Of a stretch of 41,932 bases of DNA, positions 8,678-17,019 are shown one piece after another. A program made the position numbers and the translations under genes. How positions within the stretch are numbered: position 1 is the first letter of the stretch; each line of letters opens with the position of its first letter. The notes beneath the pieces were generated by a model that saw only the letters and a list, made by a program, of their open reading frames with translations, was not told the DNA's origin and searched no databases. The stretch lies in the NCBI GenBank assembly GCA_020442635.1, contig JAGRJR010000018.1, positions 1-41,932 of the forward strand, written 5' to 3'. This DNA comes from Lysobacterales bacterium. GTDB lineage: Bacteria; Pseudomonadota; Gammaproteobacteria; Xanthomonadales; Marinicellaceae.

Positions 8678-11194
8678 TCAGTTAAGCTGTTGTGTTTTTT
8701 GTTTCAATAATTCCAATCTTTCGTTCGAAGATTTCACCCTCGGGTGATCTTCGCCATATTTTTCTATAAGTTTTGGGTTGGAATATGACAATAACTGCGT
8801 TGCCTGATCAAGCTGACCCAATTCAATCAGAACAGCGGCATGGGCATCAGCCATGATGGCACACATGGGGTGGTCAAGTGTCAGAATGGCTTCACATTTG
8901 GGCCTGGTTTCAAAATAAATTTGATGGGCTTTTTTAAATTCTTTTTGCTTAAACAAAATCACCGCCATATTATGTGGCAAACTGATGATGTGAAAGTTGT
9001 CTTTGGATTCAGATTTTAAAAACAAATCGAGGGTTTCCTGATACAGTGCAAGCGCCTCATCCCATTTACCGACATTGTCTAAAGCACCACCTCTGATGTT
9101 ACGTAAGGTCAGAGTATATTGGTGCATGGGGCCCACATGTTCAATCATTTTTTCCAGTAAACCCGCTGTCATTTCATCTGCTTTGGCAAATTCACCCGCA
9201 TACATATGAGCGGTGGCTTTATTGATTTTTGCCAGCAGTGTGGACAAGCTGTTTTCGCCATAATTTTTTTCAGTGTCATGTACCAGTGTTTCATACAGTG
9301 CCAAGGCTTCTTCCAACTGGTTTTTTTGTCGCAAAGTCAAAGCCAGCTCCTGTACCAAGTCGAGGGTGATAGGGTGGGTTTGCCCCAAGCGATTTTGGCA
9401 CTCAGAGAGTAATTGTCGAAAGATGGTTTCTGCCTGATCAGATTCACCCAGTTGGCGATGGATATAACCCAAATTCTTATCCACAGCAACTTGCATATTA
9501 AAGTCCAAATCAGCTTGTTGCTTCAGTTGTTTGAGTATTTTAAGTGCCTGATCAGATTGTGTATTGGTTGAGTAATAGGCTGCTTCCTCCAACAGGATTT
9601 TGTTGGTGAATGATTGTTTCTGTGAAGGGGACATAGAGGATTCAGCCAGTTTGTTTTTAAGTTGATTGATGTCCGCCATCAATGATTCGAATTCGGTATT
9701 ACTGGTTAAACTTGAAAGTTTTTGCGTGGATAACTCAAAAAACAGTTCATCAGAAACATCTATACGATTCAAACCCTGGTTATATTGTGCAATGGCGGAT
9801 GGGTACATTTCAATGGCATCGAAAGCATTGCCAAGAACCAATCTGATTTGTGCCTCAACAGCCGCATCATCAGCCAAATTGTTTTCAACCGAATATTGTG
9901 CACTTTCTATCACTTGTTTAACCGTTATACTTTCTCCTAAACTTTCTGATGGATCAGCATTAACAAACAAATCATTGATAAATTGCACCACCTGGCGGTT
10001 GGCTTCGGCTTTTTGGTCTGCCAGGGTTCTGGCTTGTTGTTCCTTCAGCGCAAATGAAATGGCGAAGACAAGACCAGTGAGCAAACCCAAAAAAGCCAGT
10101 GCTGTACCGGTTACCAATGCCCGATTATTTTTGGCAGCTTGTTTGAGCCAGTACCATTTGGACAGTTGTTGTGACTGAATTGGTTCATTATTTAACCAGG
10201 CATCTAGGTCTTTATTGAAGTCATGAGCGGTTTGAAACCTATTTGTTGGTTGTTTTTCGATGGCATGATGAATAATCGCTGCCAGAGAAGCATCAATTTG
10301 CACATTGAACTGGGTGATGTTTTGGGGTGTTTCGTTAAGAATTTTATTGATAGCAGAAAACAGCTGGCTGGCATCTACCTCATAGGGCAATCGGCCACTG
10401 ATGAGTTGGTAAAGCACCACACCGCAGGAGTAAATGTCGGTTCTGGAATCCATGTCATCTGATCCTGATACTTGTTCGGGACTCATGTATGCAAGTGTTC
10501 CAACAATTTCTCCAGTATGGGTGAGTTGAGTCATGGCAAAAGTCGCATTAGTATCCAGAGTGGCTATGCCAAAATCAAGTAATTTTGGAATGCCTTGCTC
10601 ATCGACAATGATGTTATCAGGTTTAATGTCTCGGTGAATGACTTGTTTTTGGTGTGCAAACTGTACGGCCGCCAAAACACTTTGGAATAAGTGAACCACC
10701 TGTTGTGTGCCTAACTGTTTTTGTTGCACATATTCATCAATATTGATGCCTTCAATATACTCTAGAACCAGGTAAGGCATGATACCTTGATTTGTTTTGA
10801 ATTCTCCTACATCAAGAACCTGAGCAATGTTCGGATGCTGCAACCTGGCCAATAATTGACCTTCGTGTTTGAATCGAGCAATTTGTTCATCGCTTAACCA
10901 AACATTGGGTGTCTTGATGGCAACTTGTTGTTGTAATTGGTTGGTAGCCAGATAGACTGTGCCATTAGCTCCAGAGCCAATAACTTTAATAACTTGATAA
11001 TTTGGAATGGTGGGTATGTAAGTATCGGTTGAATTGCTTTTCGGTTCGGATACAATCATATCCAACCAGTGTATTTCTTCCGGATGATTTGCTTTGAAGG
11101 TGTCAATCAGTGCTTGTTTTTGGTGGTCTTCTGCATGGGCAATGGCATTCAATTGCTCAAAAATTTGTTGCTTATTATTCATTGTCTTGTGCAT
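8678..11194 (-). CDS. Membrane-anchored Ser/Thr protein kinase with periplasmic/extracytoplasmic TPR domain
   Basis: An 838-aa eukaryotic-type (Hanks) kinase. A ~65-residue N-terminal segment precedes the kinase domain (about 66-330), with Gly loop IGSGANGTVYLA, catalytic lysine in VAIKTPN, catalytic loop HRDIKPDN (about 187-194), DFGIA (about 208), and SPEQ in place of APE. All key residues are present, so it should be active. One transmembrane helix (about 355-378, ALAFLGLLTGLVFAISFAL) is followed by ~450 residues of TPR-like helical repeats, which would lie outside the cytoplasm if the kinase is cytosolic. This architecture is common in Xanthomonadales-like genomes, often with an ECF sigma factor, but none is seen next to it. 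The start is uncertain: ATG at 11194 or ATG at 11182 (MNNKQQ), neither with a clear Shine-Dalgarno. It is divergent from the next gene with only 13 bases between starts. Confidence 0.9.
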   Translation of the reverse strand: MHKTMNNKQQIFEQLNAIAHAEDHQKQALIDTFKANHPEEIHWLDMIVSEPKSNSTDTYIPTIPNYQVIKVIGSGANGTVYLATNQLQQQVAIKTPNVWLSDEQIARFKHEGQLLARLQHPNIAQVLDVGEFKTNQGIMPYLVLEYIEGINIDEYVQQKQLGTQQVVHLFQSVLAAVQFAHQKQVIHRDIKPDNIIVDEQGIPKLLDFGIATLDTNATFAMTQLTHTGEIVGTLAYMSPEQVSGSDDMDSRTDIYSCGVVLYQLISGRLPYEVDASQLFSAINKILNETPQNITQFNVQIDASLAAIIHHAIEKQPTNRFQTAHDFNKDLDAWLNNEPIQSQQLSKWYWLKQAAKNNRALVTGTALAFLGLLTGLVFAISFALKEQQARTLADQKAEANRQVVQFINDLFVNADPSESLGESITVKQVIESAQYSVENNLADDAAVEAQIRLVLGNAFDAIEMYPSAIAQYNQGLNRIDVSDELFFELSTQKLSSLTSNTEFESLMADINQLKNKLAESSMSPSQKQSFTNKILLEEAAYYSTNTQSDQALKILKQLKQQADLDFNMQVAVDKNLGYIHRQLGESDQAETIFRQLLSECQNRLGQTHPITLDLVQELALTLRQKNQLEEALALYETLVHDTEKNYGENSLSTLLAKINKATAHMYAGEFAKADEMTAGLLEKMIEHVGPMHQYTLTLRNIRGGALDNVGKWDEALALYQETLDLFLKSESKDNFHIISLPHNMAVILFKQKEFKKAHQIYFETRPKCEAILTLDHPMCAIMADAHAAVLIELGQLDQATQLLSYSNPKLIEKYGEDHPRVKSSNERLELLKQKTQQLN

Positions 11195-11207
11195 GGGTTA
11201 AAATGGC

Positions 11208-12206
11208 ATGATGCGTTTTTTTACTCAATTGATACCCGGTTTTCTTGTGACCAGCCTGTTGGCGGTGCTCGCGTACCTTATCAGTAATTATGTTAGCTTA
11301 AGCGCCAACCTGATTGCAATTATATTGGGTTTTGTACTCACCAATATTTTGGGTCGAAACAGCAAGCAATTAACACCAGGTATTCGATGGTGTGAGGTTC
11401 ATACTTTAGCCGTGGCCGTAGCGTTTCTCGGTGCGCAACTGGATTTAGCCGCATTATTGGCCGTTGATAGCGATAGTTTGTGGTTAGTAATCGCTGGTTT
11501 ACTCGTTACTTTTGTAGTTACTTTTTTGCTGGCCAAGCTTTTACGTGTTAGCAGTAAGGAAGCCTGTTTACTGGCCAGTGGTCAGGGGATTTGTGGATCT
11601 GCGGCGGTAATGGCTTCACAAAGTATTGTCAAAGCGCCAGCTACTCAAGCAGGATTGGTGGTGGCTTTGGTTAATTTTTTGGGTTTTGCGGGTGTGTTTG
11701 TAACGGTTTGGCTGGCTTCTGAGTTTTTTCAGGATGATGGCCATGCTGCCGGTATATTGGTTGGCAATACCTTGCAATCTATGGGCCATGTGGTGGCTGC
11801 GGGATTTAGTATCAACGATGAAACCGGACAAATGGCTGTGCTCATCAAAATGTGTCGCATTTTATTATTGATTCCAGTGTTGTTGATGTTGATATTTTTC
11901 AGCGGTAAACAGGCTGGTAAAAATCAGGAGCCGGGTTCACAAATTCACTGGTTGAGCCTGATACCAACCTTTATTTGGGTGTTTTTGTTGTTAAGTTTTT
12001 TAGCTTCAATGGGGTGGTTGCCTGCCGACGTAACGATGTTGGTTGCTGCCATCAGTAAGTGGTTGTTTTTGTTGGCTATGGCGGCCATAGGCTTGAATAT
12101 CAAGGTTCAGTACATCCACAGATCTGGAGGTCGAATTTTGGTGTTGGGTTTATTGGTTTTTTTTACTCAGTTGATGTTTTCAGTGTGGATTTTGGCATAT
12201 TGTTAA
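11208..12206 (+). CDS. YeiH/UPF0324-family membrane protein (putative sulfate/sulfonate exporter family)
   Basis: A 332-aa polytopic membrane protein with about ten hydrophobic segments. Family marks include a Gly-rich start (PGFLVTSLLAVLAYL), ILGFVLTNILGR, the SGQGICGSAAVMAS segment matching the conserved GAGSSICGAAAV of E. coli YeiH (349 aa), and GNTLQSMGHVVAAG. The family is annotated as putative anion (sulfate-like) exporters, but the substrate is not well established. Start ATG at 11208 or 11211; no strong Shine-Dalgarno. The alignment leaves no room for a much later start, so the 13-base divergence from the kinase gene is probably real. The 3' end overlaps the convergent MOSC gene by 27 bases. 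Confidence 0.85.
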   Translation: MMRFFTQLIPGFLVTSLLAVLAYLISNYVSLSANLIAIILGFVLTNILGRNSKQLTPGIRWCEVHTLAVAVAFLGAQLDLAALLAVDSDSLWLVIAGLLVTFVVTFLLAKLLRVSSKEACLLASGQGICGSAAVMASQSIVKAPATQAGLVVALVNFLGFAGVFVTVWLASEFFQDDGHAAGILVGNTLQSMGHVVAAGFSINDETGQMAVLIKMCRILLLIPVLLMLIFFSGKQAGKNQEPGSQIHWLSLIPTFIWVFLLLSFLASMGWLPADVTMLVAAISKWLFLLAMAAIGLNIKVQYIHRSGGRILVLGLLVFFTQLMFSVWILAYC

Positions 12207-13004
12207 TTGTGCTCCCACAGCTAGCTTTGTGCCAGCACCTGTTTTCAGTTGGGGGATGGCATTGACGCCAAAAACGGCTTTGCCCTGATGAGCAAACTTT
12301 TGGCTTAAAGTTTTTAAAACTTCGGCTCCTGTTTGTTGGCCAGAAGTTTGTTCCACACCTGTCATCACACAGCGGCTACAGGGTTTGACTAAATCAAGTT
12401 GTAAATCTGTGGTTTGGAGTTGTTGCCAGTTTAATTCATCCCAGGCTGGTTGTTGGGTCGAAACCACGATATTAGGTCTGAATCGACTCATATCGACCGG
12501 TTGGCTCAGCTGCTGATTGAGTTGAGACAAGGTAGACTCATGGGTTACAAGTATTGGATAAGCATCAGCAAAAGCAACTGGCTGCTGCCTTTGGGCAAAC
12601 TCTTGATCTATCAAACGATGACTGACATTGGTGTATTGTACTAATCTGACCGTAAAGCCCAGGTATTTGGAAAACCACTGATTGGCCGTTTCACCCAAAG
12701 TTTGAGCTAAAAAGCTGTCCTGCCATACCTTGATTTCAACAGGTTCTTGAACAGATTGGACATCAAGCACCAATTGATTCATACCAGGAGCATTAACAAT
12801 CAGGTTATTGTCTTGTATTTGTGGTTGAATCAGCGCCATACAGGGGTGTTTTCTTTGTGATAAAAAAACACCATTGTCATCAACCAGCATCCACTGTCGA
12901 TCACCTGCCAGACCCAAAGCATTGACTTGAATGATCTGGTATTCAATGCCTGCACAAGATTTGATTGGATAGCTGATAAGTTGAGTAATAATGGCCTGAG
13001 TCAT
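12180..13004 (-). CDS. MOSC domain protein, YcbX-like
   Basis: A 274-aa protein with an N-terminal MOSC beta-barrel domain (ISYPIKSCAGI, LAGDRQWMLVD, SQRKHPCMALI) and a C-terminal MOSC domain with the conserved cysteine in KPCSRCVMTGV followed by a typical TGAE segment. MOSC proteins bind molybdenum cofactor and are linked to N-hydroxylated-base detoxification (YcbX) or Mo sulfuration. The E. coli protein has an extra C-terminal 2Fe-2S ferredoxin domain that is absent here, so an external reductase would be needed. The start ATG directly follows the queC stop (TAG-ATG, no gap), indicating translational coupling at the end of the pal-queC transcription unit. A direct functional link to queuosine is not evident. 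Confidence 0.88.
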   Translation of the reverse strand: MTQAIITQLISYPIKSCAGIEYQIIQVNALGLAGDRQWMLVDDNGVFLSQRKHPCMALIQPQIQDNNLIVNAPGMNQLVLDVQSVQEPVEIKVWQDSFLAQTLGETANQWFSKYLGFTVRLVQYTNVSHRLIDQEFAQRQQPVAFADAYPILVTHESTLSQLNQQLSQPVDMSRFRPNIVVSTQQPAWDELNWQQLQTTDLQLDLVKPCSRCVMTGVEQTSGQQTGAEVLKTLSQKFAHQGKAVFGVNAIPQLKTGAGTKLAVGAQLTICQNPH

Positions 13005-13688
13005 CTACCTGCAAACATACTTGGTTGGATCTGTGATGCCAGCGGTTTCAAACCCTTGTTTACGGTAATGACAGGAGTCACAGTGACCGCAAGCTTCACC
13101 TACCTGATTGGCGTTGTAACAGCTGACGGTTAATCCGTAATCAAAACCCAACTCATGCCCCAACTTAATGATTGAAGCTTTGCTTAAATCAATTAATGGG
13201 GTAATGATTTCCAGTTTTTGTCCTTCAACACCAGCTTTGGTTGCTAAATTGGCCATGGTTTCAAAAGCCGCAATATATTCGGCTCGACAATCAGGATAAC
13301 CTGAATAGTCCACAGCAGTCACGCCGATGAAAATGGCTTGCGCACCAACCACTTCAGCATATGCCAATGCGGTAGATAGGAAGATGGTGTTTCTGGCAGG
13401 TACATAAGTCACTGGAATGGCCTGTTTGGACTGACCATATTCTGGCACATCAATGTTGTTGTCGGTCAAAGCTGAGCCACCGATGGCATTCAGGTTGATT
13501 TGCACCACTTTATGTGGATGTTCTGTCAATGATTGAGCAATTCTTTCTGAAGCCTTGAGCTCGGCCACATGTCTTTGTCCGTAATCTATCGATAAGGTAT
13601 AACAGTCATAACCCTGGTCTTTGGCAACGGCCAAACAGGTAGAAGAATCTAAACCACCAGATAACAGTACAACACATTTCTTTTTCAT
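13005..13688 (-). CDS. queC: 7-cyano-7-deazaguanine (preQ0) synthase QueC
   Basis: A 227-aa enzyme that converts 7-carboxy-7-deazaguanine to preQ0 using ATP and ammonia, in queuosine biosynthesis. It shows the PP-loop SGGLDSST at residues ~9-16, [26 protein letters not shown], and a C-terminal zinc-binding set of four cysteines ([18 protein letters not shown]). The start at 13688 ([12 protein letters not shown]) is chosen because AAGGA lies about 8 bases upstream; the in-frame ATG at 13697 overlaps that site. It sits 21 bases after queE in the same direction and is directly followed by the MOSC gene. Confidence 0.96.
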   Translation of the reverse strand: MKKKCVVLLSGGLDSSTCLAVAKDQGYDCYTLSIDYGQRHVAELKASERIAQSLTEHPHKVVQINLNAIGGSALTDNNIDVPEYGQSKQAIPVTYVPARNTIFLSTALAYAEVVGAQAIFIGVTAVDYSGYPDCRAEYIAAFETMANLATKAGVEGQKLEIITPLIDLSKASIIKLGHELGFDYGLTVSCYNANQVGEACGHCDSCHYRKQGFETAGITDPTKYVCR

Positions 13689-13709
13689 TGGATTCATCCT
13701 TAATTAATT

Positions 13710-14366
13710 TTATGTTCCCGGAGTGTCTCCCCACAGTAATTTATGTAATTGAATTTGAAACCTGACAGGTAATTGATCCTGCAGAATCCAATCCGCCAAA
13801 GTGGTCGGTGACAGTTCGCCAGCGACAGGTGACATTAAGAGTTGGCACCGTTTATCCAGCTTATTCGTTTCAATTAAGTTTTTGGCCCATTGATAATCCA
13901 CTTCGTCAGCAATCACAAATTTAACCTGATCTTTTTCGCTCAGTATAGTTAAGTTCTGATAATCATTTTTCTCACATTCATCAGAACCTGGTGCTTTCAT
14001 GTCAACCACCTTGTGCACTGCTGGATTGACTTCGGCCACACTGATTGAGCCAGCAGTTTCAAGGCTCACTGTGAAACCGTTCTTAACCAGTTGATCCAAT
14101 AATTTAAATGCCCTTTTTTGGGCCAAAGGCTCACCACCTGTCACACACACATAGGGTGTGTTGTACTTTTTGACTTCTGATATGATGTCATCAAAACTCA
14201 TCCAGGAACCGCCATGAAAGGCATATTCGGTGTCGCACCAGCGACAACGCAGCGGGCATCCTGTGAGTCGGATAAATACAGTGGGTAAACCAACGAAATT
14301 GCTTTCACCTTGTAAAGAATGAAAGATTTCAAAAATTTTTAATTGGTTTTCACGAGCAGTGTTCAA
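13710..14366 (-). CDS. queE: 7-carboxy-7-deazaguanine synthase QueE (radical SAM)
   Basis: A 218-aa radical SAM enzyme that makes 7-carboxy-7-deazaguanine from 6-carboxytetrahydropterin. The CX3CX2C cluster is at Cys37, Cys41 and Cys44 (GCPLRCRWCDTEYAF). The N-terminal FHSLQGES and the GGEPLAQ SAM-binding motif are also clear. The apparent start is TTG, overlapping the cpoB stop by four bases (TTGA); no ATG or GTG occurs before the conserved FHSLQGE, so TTG is well supported. The overlap implies translational coupling to cpoB. The cpoB-queE-queC order is known from Pseudomonas and relatives. The other early queuosine genes (queD, folE) are not in the window. Confidence 0.95.
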   Translation of the reverse strand: MNTARENQLKIFEIFHSLQGESNFVGLPTVFIRLTGCPLRCRWCDTEYAFHGGSWMSFDDIISEVKKYNTPYVCVTGGEPLAQKRAFKLLDQLVKNGFTVSLETAGSISVAEVNPAVHKVVDMKAPGSDECEKNDYQNLTILSEKDQVKFVIADEVDYQWAKNLIETNKLDKRCQLLMSPVAGELSPTTLADWILQDQLPVRFQIQLHKLLWGDTPGT

Positions 14367-15214
14367 TTGATTTTGCCTTCTCTTTTTAACAAGTTGATGC
14401 GATTTTGTGCCAGACGAGCCACTGATTGATTCGGAAACGATGTCACTACTTTTGTCAATGCCTGTTCGGCTTGTTGATAATCTTCAAGCTCGTGATAAGT
14501 GTAGCCTATCTTGAGCAAAGCATCTGCCAACTTGCTGCTTAGAGGAAACTGCTGTTCCAGATTTTGAAAAGCTGCTAGTGCCAAAGGATAATTTCGTGTC
14601 ACATAATAACTTTCGCCCAACCAATAATAAGAGTTATCAGTCAGCTGATGGTTGGGATGTTGTTGAATAAAATCTTCAAACAACCGTGAAGATTCATTGA
14701 AGCGACCGGCTTTAAGTTCATTAAATGCATTTTGATATTGTTGTTGTATGGCTGGATCAGATTGGGTACTGGTGGCGTTAATGTCACCTTGATTCATGGT
14801 GCTTGTGGTCAATTCTGCATTAACTGATTCTCTGACTACGGGCTCAGCTATGGTTATTGCCGCTGATGTTGCGCTGTTGTCTTCAATGGCACTGTCCACT
14901 ACCAACTCATTGTTGTTATTTCCGGTGCTTGCCAGTTTATTTTTTTCCAATTCTGCAAGTCGGGAATCCATATCCACATACAACACTTTTTGTCGTTCCT
15001 TGAGTTCATTGATTTGGAAGTTTTGCTCTTCAATGGTGCCTTGCAATTGGGCAATTTGTTGTTGTAATTGCTGAACTTGGATCACCAGATCAGCGACATT
15101 GCTTTGTCCACCTGAGGACTGCTCAAGTTTAGTAAGCCTTTCCTGGATCGATAACTTTTGAGCTCCGACCATTTGAGTGAGTAACAATAAGCTGATTGAT
15201 AAGATGTATTTCAT
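14363..15214 (-). CDS. cpoB: Tol-Pal system protein CpoB (YbgF), periplasmic
   Basis: A 283-aa periplasmic protein. A signal peptide (MKYILSISLLLLTQMVGAQ) is followed by a coiled coil (about 30-95, repeated LQQQIAQLQG and INELKERQ-like heptads). A linker rich in Ser, Thr and Asn comes next, then a C-terminal TPR domain (about 160-283, with YQNAFNELKAGRF, YWLGESYYVTRNYPLAL and ALLKIGYTYHELEDY). CpoB links peptidoglycan synthesis (PBP1b) with outer-membrane constriction through Tol-Pal. The start has a good site (GGGAG, 7 bases upstream). It follows pal with a hairpin terminator in the 124-base gap and overlaps queE by 4 bases. Confidence 0.95.
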   Translation of the reverse strand: MKYILSISLLLLTQMVGAQKLSIQERLTKLEQSSGGQSNVADLVIQVQQLQQQIAQLQGTIEEQNFQINELKERQKVLYVDMDSRLAELEKNKLASTGNNNNELVVDSAIEDNSATSAAITIAEPVVRESVNAELTTSTMNQGDINATSTQSDPAIQQQYQNAFNELKAGRFNESSRLFEDFIQQHPNHQLTDNSYYWLGESYYVTRNYPLALAAFQNLEQQFPLSSKLADALLKIGYTYHELEDYQQAEQALTKVVTSFPNQSVARLAQNRINLLKREGKIN

Positions 15215-15275
15215 ATTAATCTCCCGAACTGATAGAGCTTGAGTCTGTTATTTGAACAAAGCCCTCTGAAAATGT

Positions 15276-15302
15276 AAAAAACCCGACATAAGCCGGGTTT
15301 TT
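15276..15302 (-). terminator. Intrinsic terminator between pal and cpoB
   Basis: Arms AAAAACCCG and CGGGTTTTT with an 8-9-base loop, about 37 bases after the pal stop. It is symmetrical in A and T, so it would act on leftward transcripts. It probably lets pal be expressed more strongly than cpoB-queE-queC through partial read-through, or marks separate units. Confidence 0.7.
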
Positions 15303-15338
15303 GGACAAACTTTTGTGGTTAAAGTTTATCAGCCAAAC

Positions 15339-15866
15339 TTATTTAGCTGTGTAAACAATCACACCACGACGGTTTTGCGACCAGCAAGACTCGTCACTAC
15401 AAGTGGCATCTGGTCTTTCTTCACCGTAACTGACTACAACAACTTGTCCTTCACCAGCACCTTGGGCACGTAATAGGTTAGCCACTGCATAACCCCTTTT
15501 CTCACCCAGAGCCAGATTGTACTCTCTTGAACCTCTTTCGTCTGCATGACCTTCAATGGTCATACGAGCCGATGGGTTTTCACTCAGGTAACGCGCATGT
15601 AAAGACAACATTTCACGAAATTCGGAACGAATGGTCGCCATGTCGTAATCAAAGTAAACAACGCGTTGTGACAATAAACTGTCAGGGTTGTCTAAGTCTT
15701 CAGGGCTACAACAAATCAGACCATCGGTACGCACAGGCGTGGTATCGACTACAGGTGTGGTGTCAGTGTTGTTGTCATCTGTGGTTGGCTTGACATCGTC
15801 TTTTTTACAAGCAGTCATTGCCAGGGCAAAAATCAAAACAGTTATTAATTTTGTTAATTTGTTCAT
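15339..15866 (-). CDS. pal: Peptidoglycan-associated outer-membrane lipoprotein Pal
   Basis: A 175-aa lipoprotein. The signal peptide ends in a lipobox with acylated Cys20 (LAMTAC), and Lys at +2 is compatible with outer-membrane sorting. A short Asp/Thr-rich linker follows. The OmpA_C peptidoglycan-binding domain (about 60-175) has VYFDYDMATIR, TIEGHADERGSREYN and LGEKRGYAVAN, the Asp and Arg residues that bind diaminopimelate. The ATG at 15866 is preferred: GGAG lies 5 bases upstream, and an in-frame GTG at 15872 overlaps that site. In most gammaproteobacteria tolQRAB precede pal; here the upstream gene is a divergent hydrolase, so tolB must be elsewhere. Confidence 0.96.
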   Translation of the reverse strand: MNKLTKLITVLIFALAMTACKKDDVKPTTDDNNTDTTPVVDTTPVRTDGLICCSPEDLDNPDSLLSQRVVYFDYDMATIRSEFREMLSLHARYLSENPSARMTIEGHADERGSREYNLALGEKRGYAVANLLRAQGAGEGQVVVVSYGEERPDATCSDESCWSQNRRGVIVYTAK

Positions 15867-15902
15867 AGTCACTCCAAGGCTTTTTTTGAATAAATATCCA
15901 AC

Positions 15903-15917
15903 GATGTAGTTTACATC
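15903..15917. promoter_or_regulatory. Short palindrome upstream of pal
   Basis: GATGTA-GTT-TACATC, 6-base arms with a 3-base centre, located 37-51 bases before the pal start. Its position suits an operator over the pal promoter. The region 15960-16020 also contains AAGCG/CGCTT and TGATTA-T-TAATCA palindromes. No regulator can be named. Confidence 0.3.
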
Positions 15918-16026
15918 AATTACCCATTAATTAAATAAATTTTTAGTGAATTATCGAGGTAAGCGATATTTAAACGCTTCTAGAATATAAATATTGTGAA
16001 AAGGTAGTGATTATTAATCATTAATT

Positions 16027-16050
16027 AATTTCAAACAAACGTTTGAAATT
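16027..16050. promoter_or_regulatory. Strong palindrome, PsrA-like operator candidate before the lipase-like operon
   Basis: AATTTCAAAC-AAAC-GTTTGAAATT: perfect 10-base arms with a 4-base centre. The core CAAAC-N4-GTTTG fits the published consensus for PsrA, a TetR-family fatty-acid-responsive repressor, (G/C)AAAC-N(2-4)-GTTT(G/C). The right arm contains TTGAAA (16043-16048), which could be a -35 box with an AT-rich -10 region near 16065-16072. Binding there would block transcription. It lies about 100 bases upstream of the hydrolase start at 16152. Confidence 0.45.
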
Positions 16051-16151
16051 TTGTTAATTGTGTGTTAAAAATAATAAAGGTGTCCAAAAAAGTCAACAAA
16101 GAGTGGCAGGACACTATGAAAACTTTACTAATACAAGAAAGAGGTGAGTAT

Positions 16152-17006
16152 ATGAAAGCAAGCAAGTGGGCATTTGTGTGCCTGTTTATGTGGTCGACTG
16201 TGGCCCTATCAAATACCGGAGTGGCGTTTGTTCATGGAACCGGTCATCAAACCAATGCAGCCAGTGACTATTGGCAATGGGATAACATCAATTCAATCAG
16301 ACAAGGACTGCCTAATCAAAGCAACTATGTGGTGATTAATTGTAACTTTGAAAAGTACATGTGGGACAGTGCTGCTGCTGGTTGTTTGGCTGGTCAGTTG
16401 ACGAATTTTATCAACAGCAAAAACATCACTGACATGGTGGTAATTACCCATTCTAATGGTGGTAATGTGATGCGTTGGATTATGTCCAATCCGACTTATG
16501 ACAGTCGTTATCCCAACATCATCAGTAAAATTCGTTGGGTCAATGCATTGGCGCCTTCTTCCAAAGGAACACCATTGGCGAATGCCGTGATGCAAGGCAA
16601 TGTGTTTGAATCTGCTTTAGGTTGGTTGCTTGGGTATAAAAGCGATGCGGTAAGGATGCAACAAACTTCATGGATGGACTATTACAACAACAATTATCTA
16701 CTGGGGACTTCAGGTCGTCCAGCCTTGCCAAAAGGTTTCTGGAATGTGGTTGGCACTGATGTCGAAACATCGATTTTCGATGGAGACTCTTACTGTGGTG
16801 GGTATTCATTGAATTTAGGACTAGAAGTCACACAAGCCTGGTTGAATTCTTGTTCTGATGGATTTTTGGAATGTTCCTCACAATCAGGTGCAGGCACGAC
16901 CTGGTTTTATGATACCTCTCGCATGAGTGGTGGTGAGCCACTCAGCCACAATCAAAGCAGACGCAAATGTTTTGGTTTAGATACCATTTTAAGAAATGAC
17001 ATATAA
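16152..17006 (+). CDS. Exported alpha/beta hydrolase, lipase-like
   Basis: A 284-aa protein with a signal peptide (MKASKWAFVCLFMWSTVALS). The mature start GVAFVHGTGH resembles the oxyanion-hole HG segment of lipases. The nucleophile elbow is VITHSNGGNVM with Ser101, where the first Gly of the usual GXSXG is replaced by Thr (THSNGG). LAPSSKGTPLA after it is typical of PGAP1/lipase-class folds. Several cysteines in the C-terminal half suggest disulfides, and GGEPLSHNQSRRKC may carry the catalytic histidine. It is probably a secreted or periplasmic lipase or esterase; the substrate is unknown. The start at 16152 has GAGGTGA just upstream; in-frame codons further left lack such a site and precede the signal peptide. 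It is followed after 13 bases by another exported protein, forming an operon. Confidence 0.8.
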   Translation: MKASKWAFVCLFMWSTVALSNTGVAFVHGTGHQTNAASDYWQWDNINSIRQGLPNQSNYVVINCNFEKYMWDSAAAGCLAGQLTNFINSKNITDMVVITHSNGGNVMRWIMSNPTYDSRYPNIISKIRWVNALAPSSKGTPLANAVMQGNVFESALGWLLGYKSDAVRMQQTSWMDYYNNNYLLGTSGRPALPKGFWNVVGTDVETSIFDGDSYCGGYSLNLGLEVTQAWLNSCSDGFLECSSQSGAGTTWFYDTSRMSGGEPLSHNQSRRKCFGLDTILRNDI

Positions 17007-17019
17007 ACAGGAGAAGATC

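Noticed and set aside
9666..10178. 170-codon plus-strand frame inside the Ser/Thr kinase gene
   Set aside because: Antisense shadow of the kinase TPR region with Ser/Cys-rich, low-information sequence and no family resemblance.
15960..16020. Cluster of short AT-rich palindromes (for example TGATTA-T-TAATCA) as separate operators
   Set aside because: AT-rich short palindromes are common by chance in promoter regions; only the longer one at 16027-16050 is strong enough to report separately.
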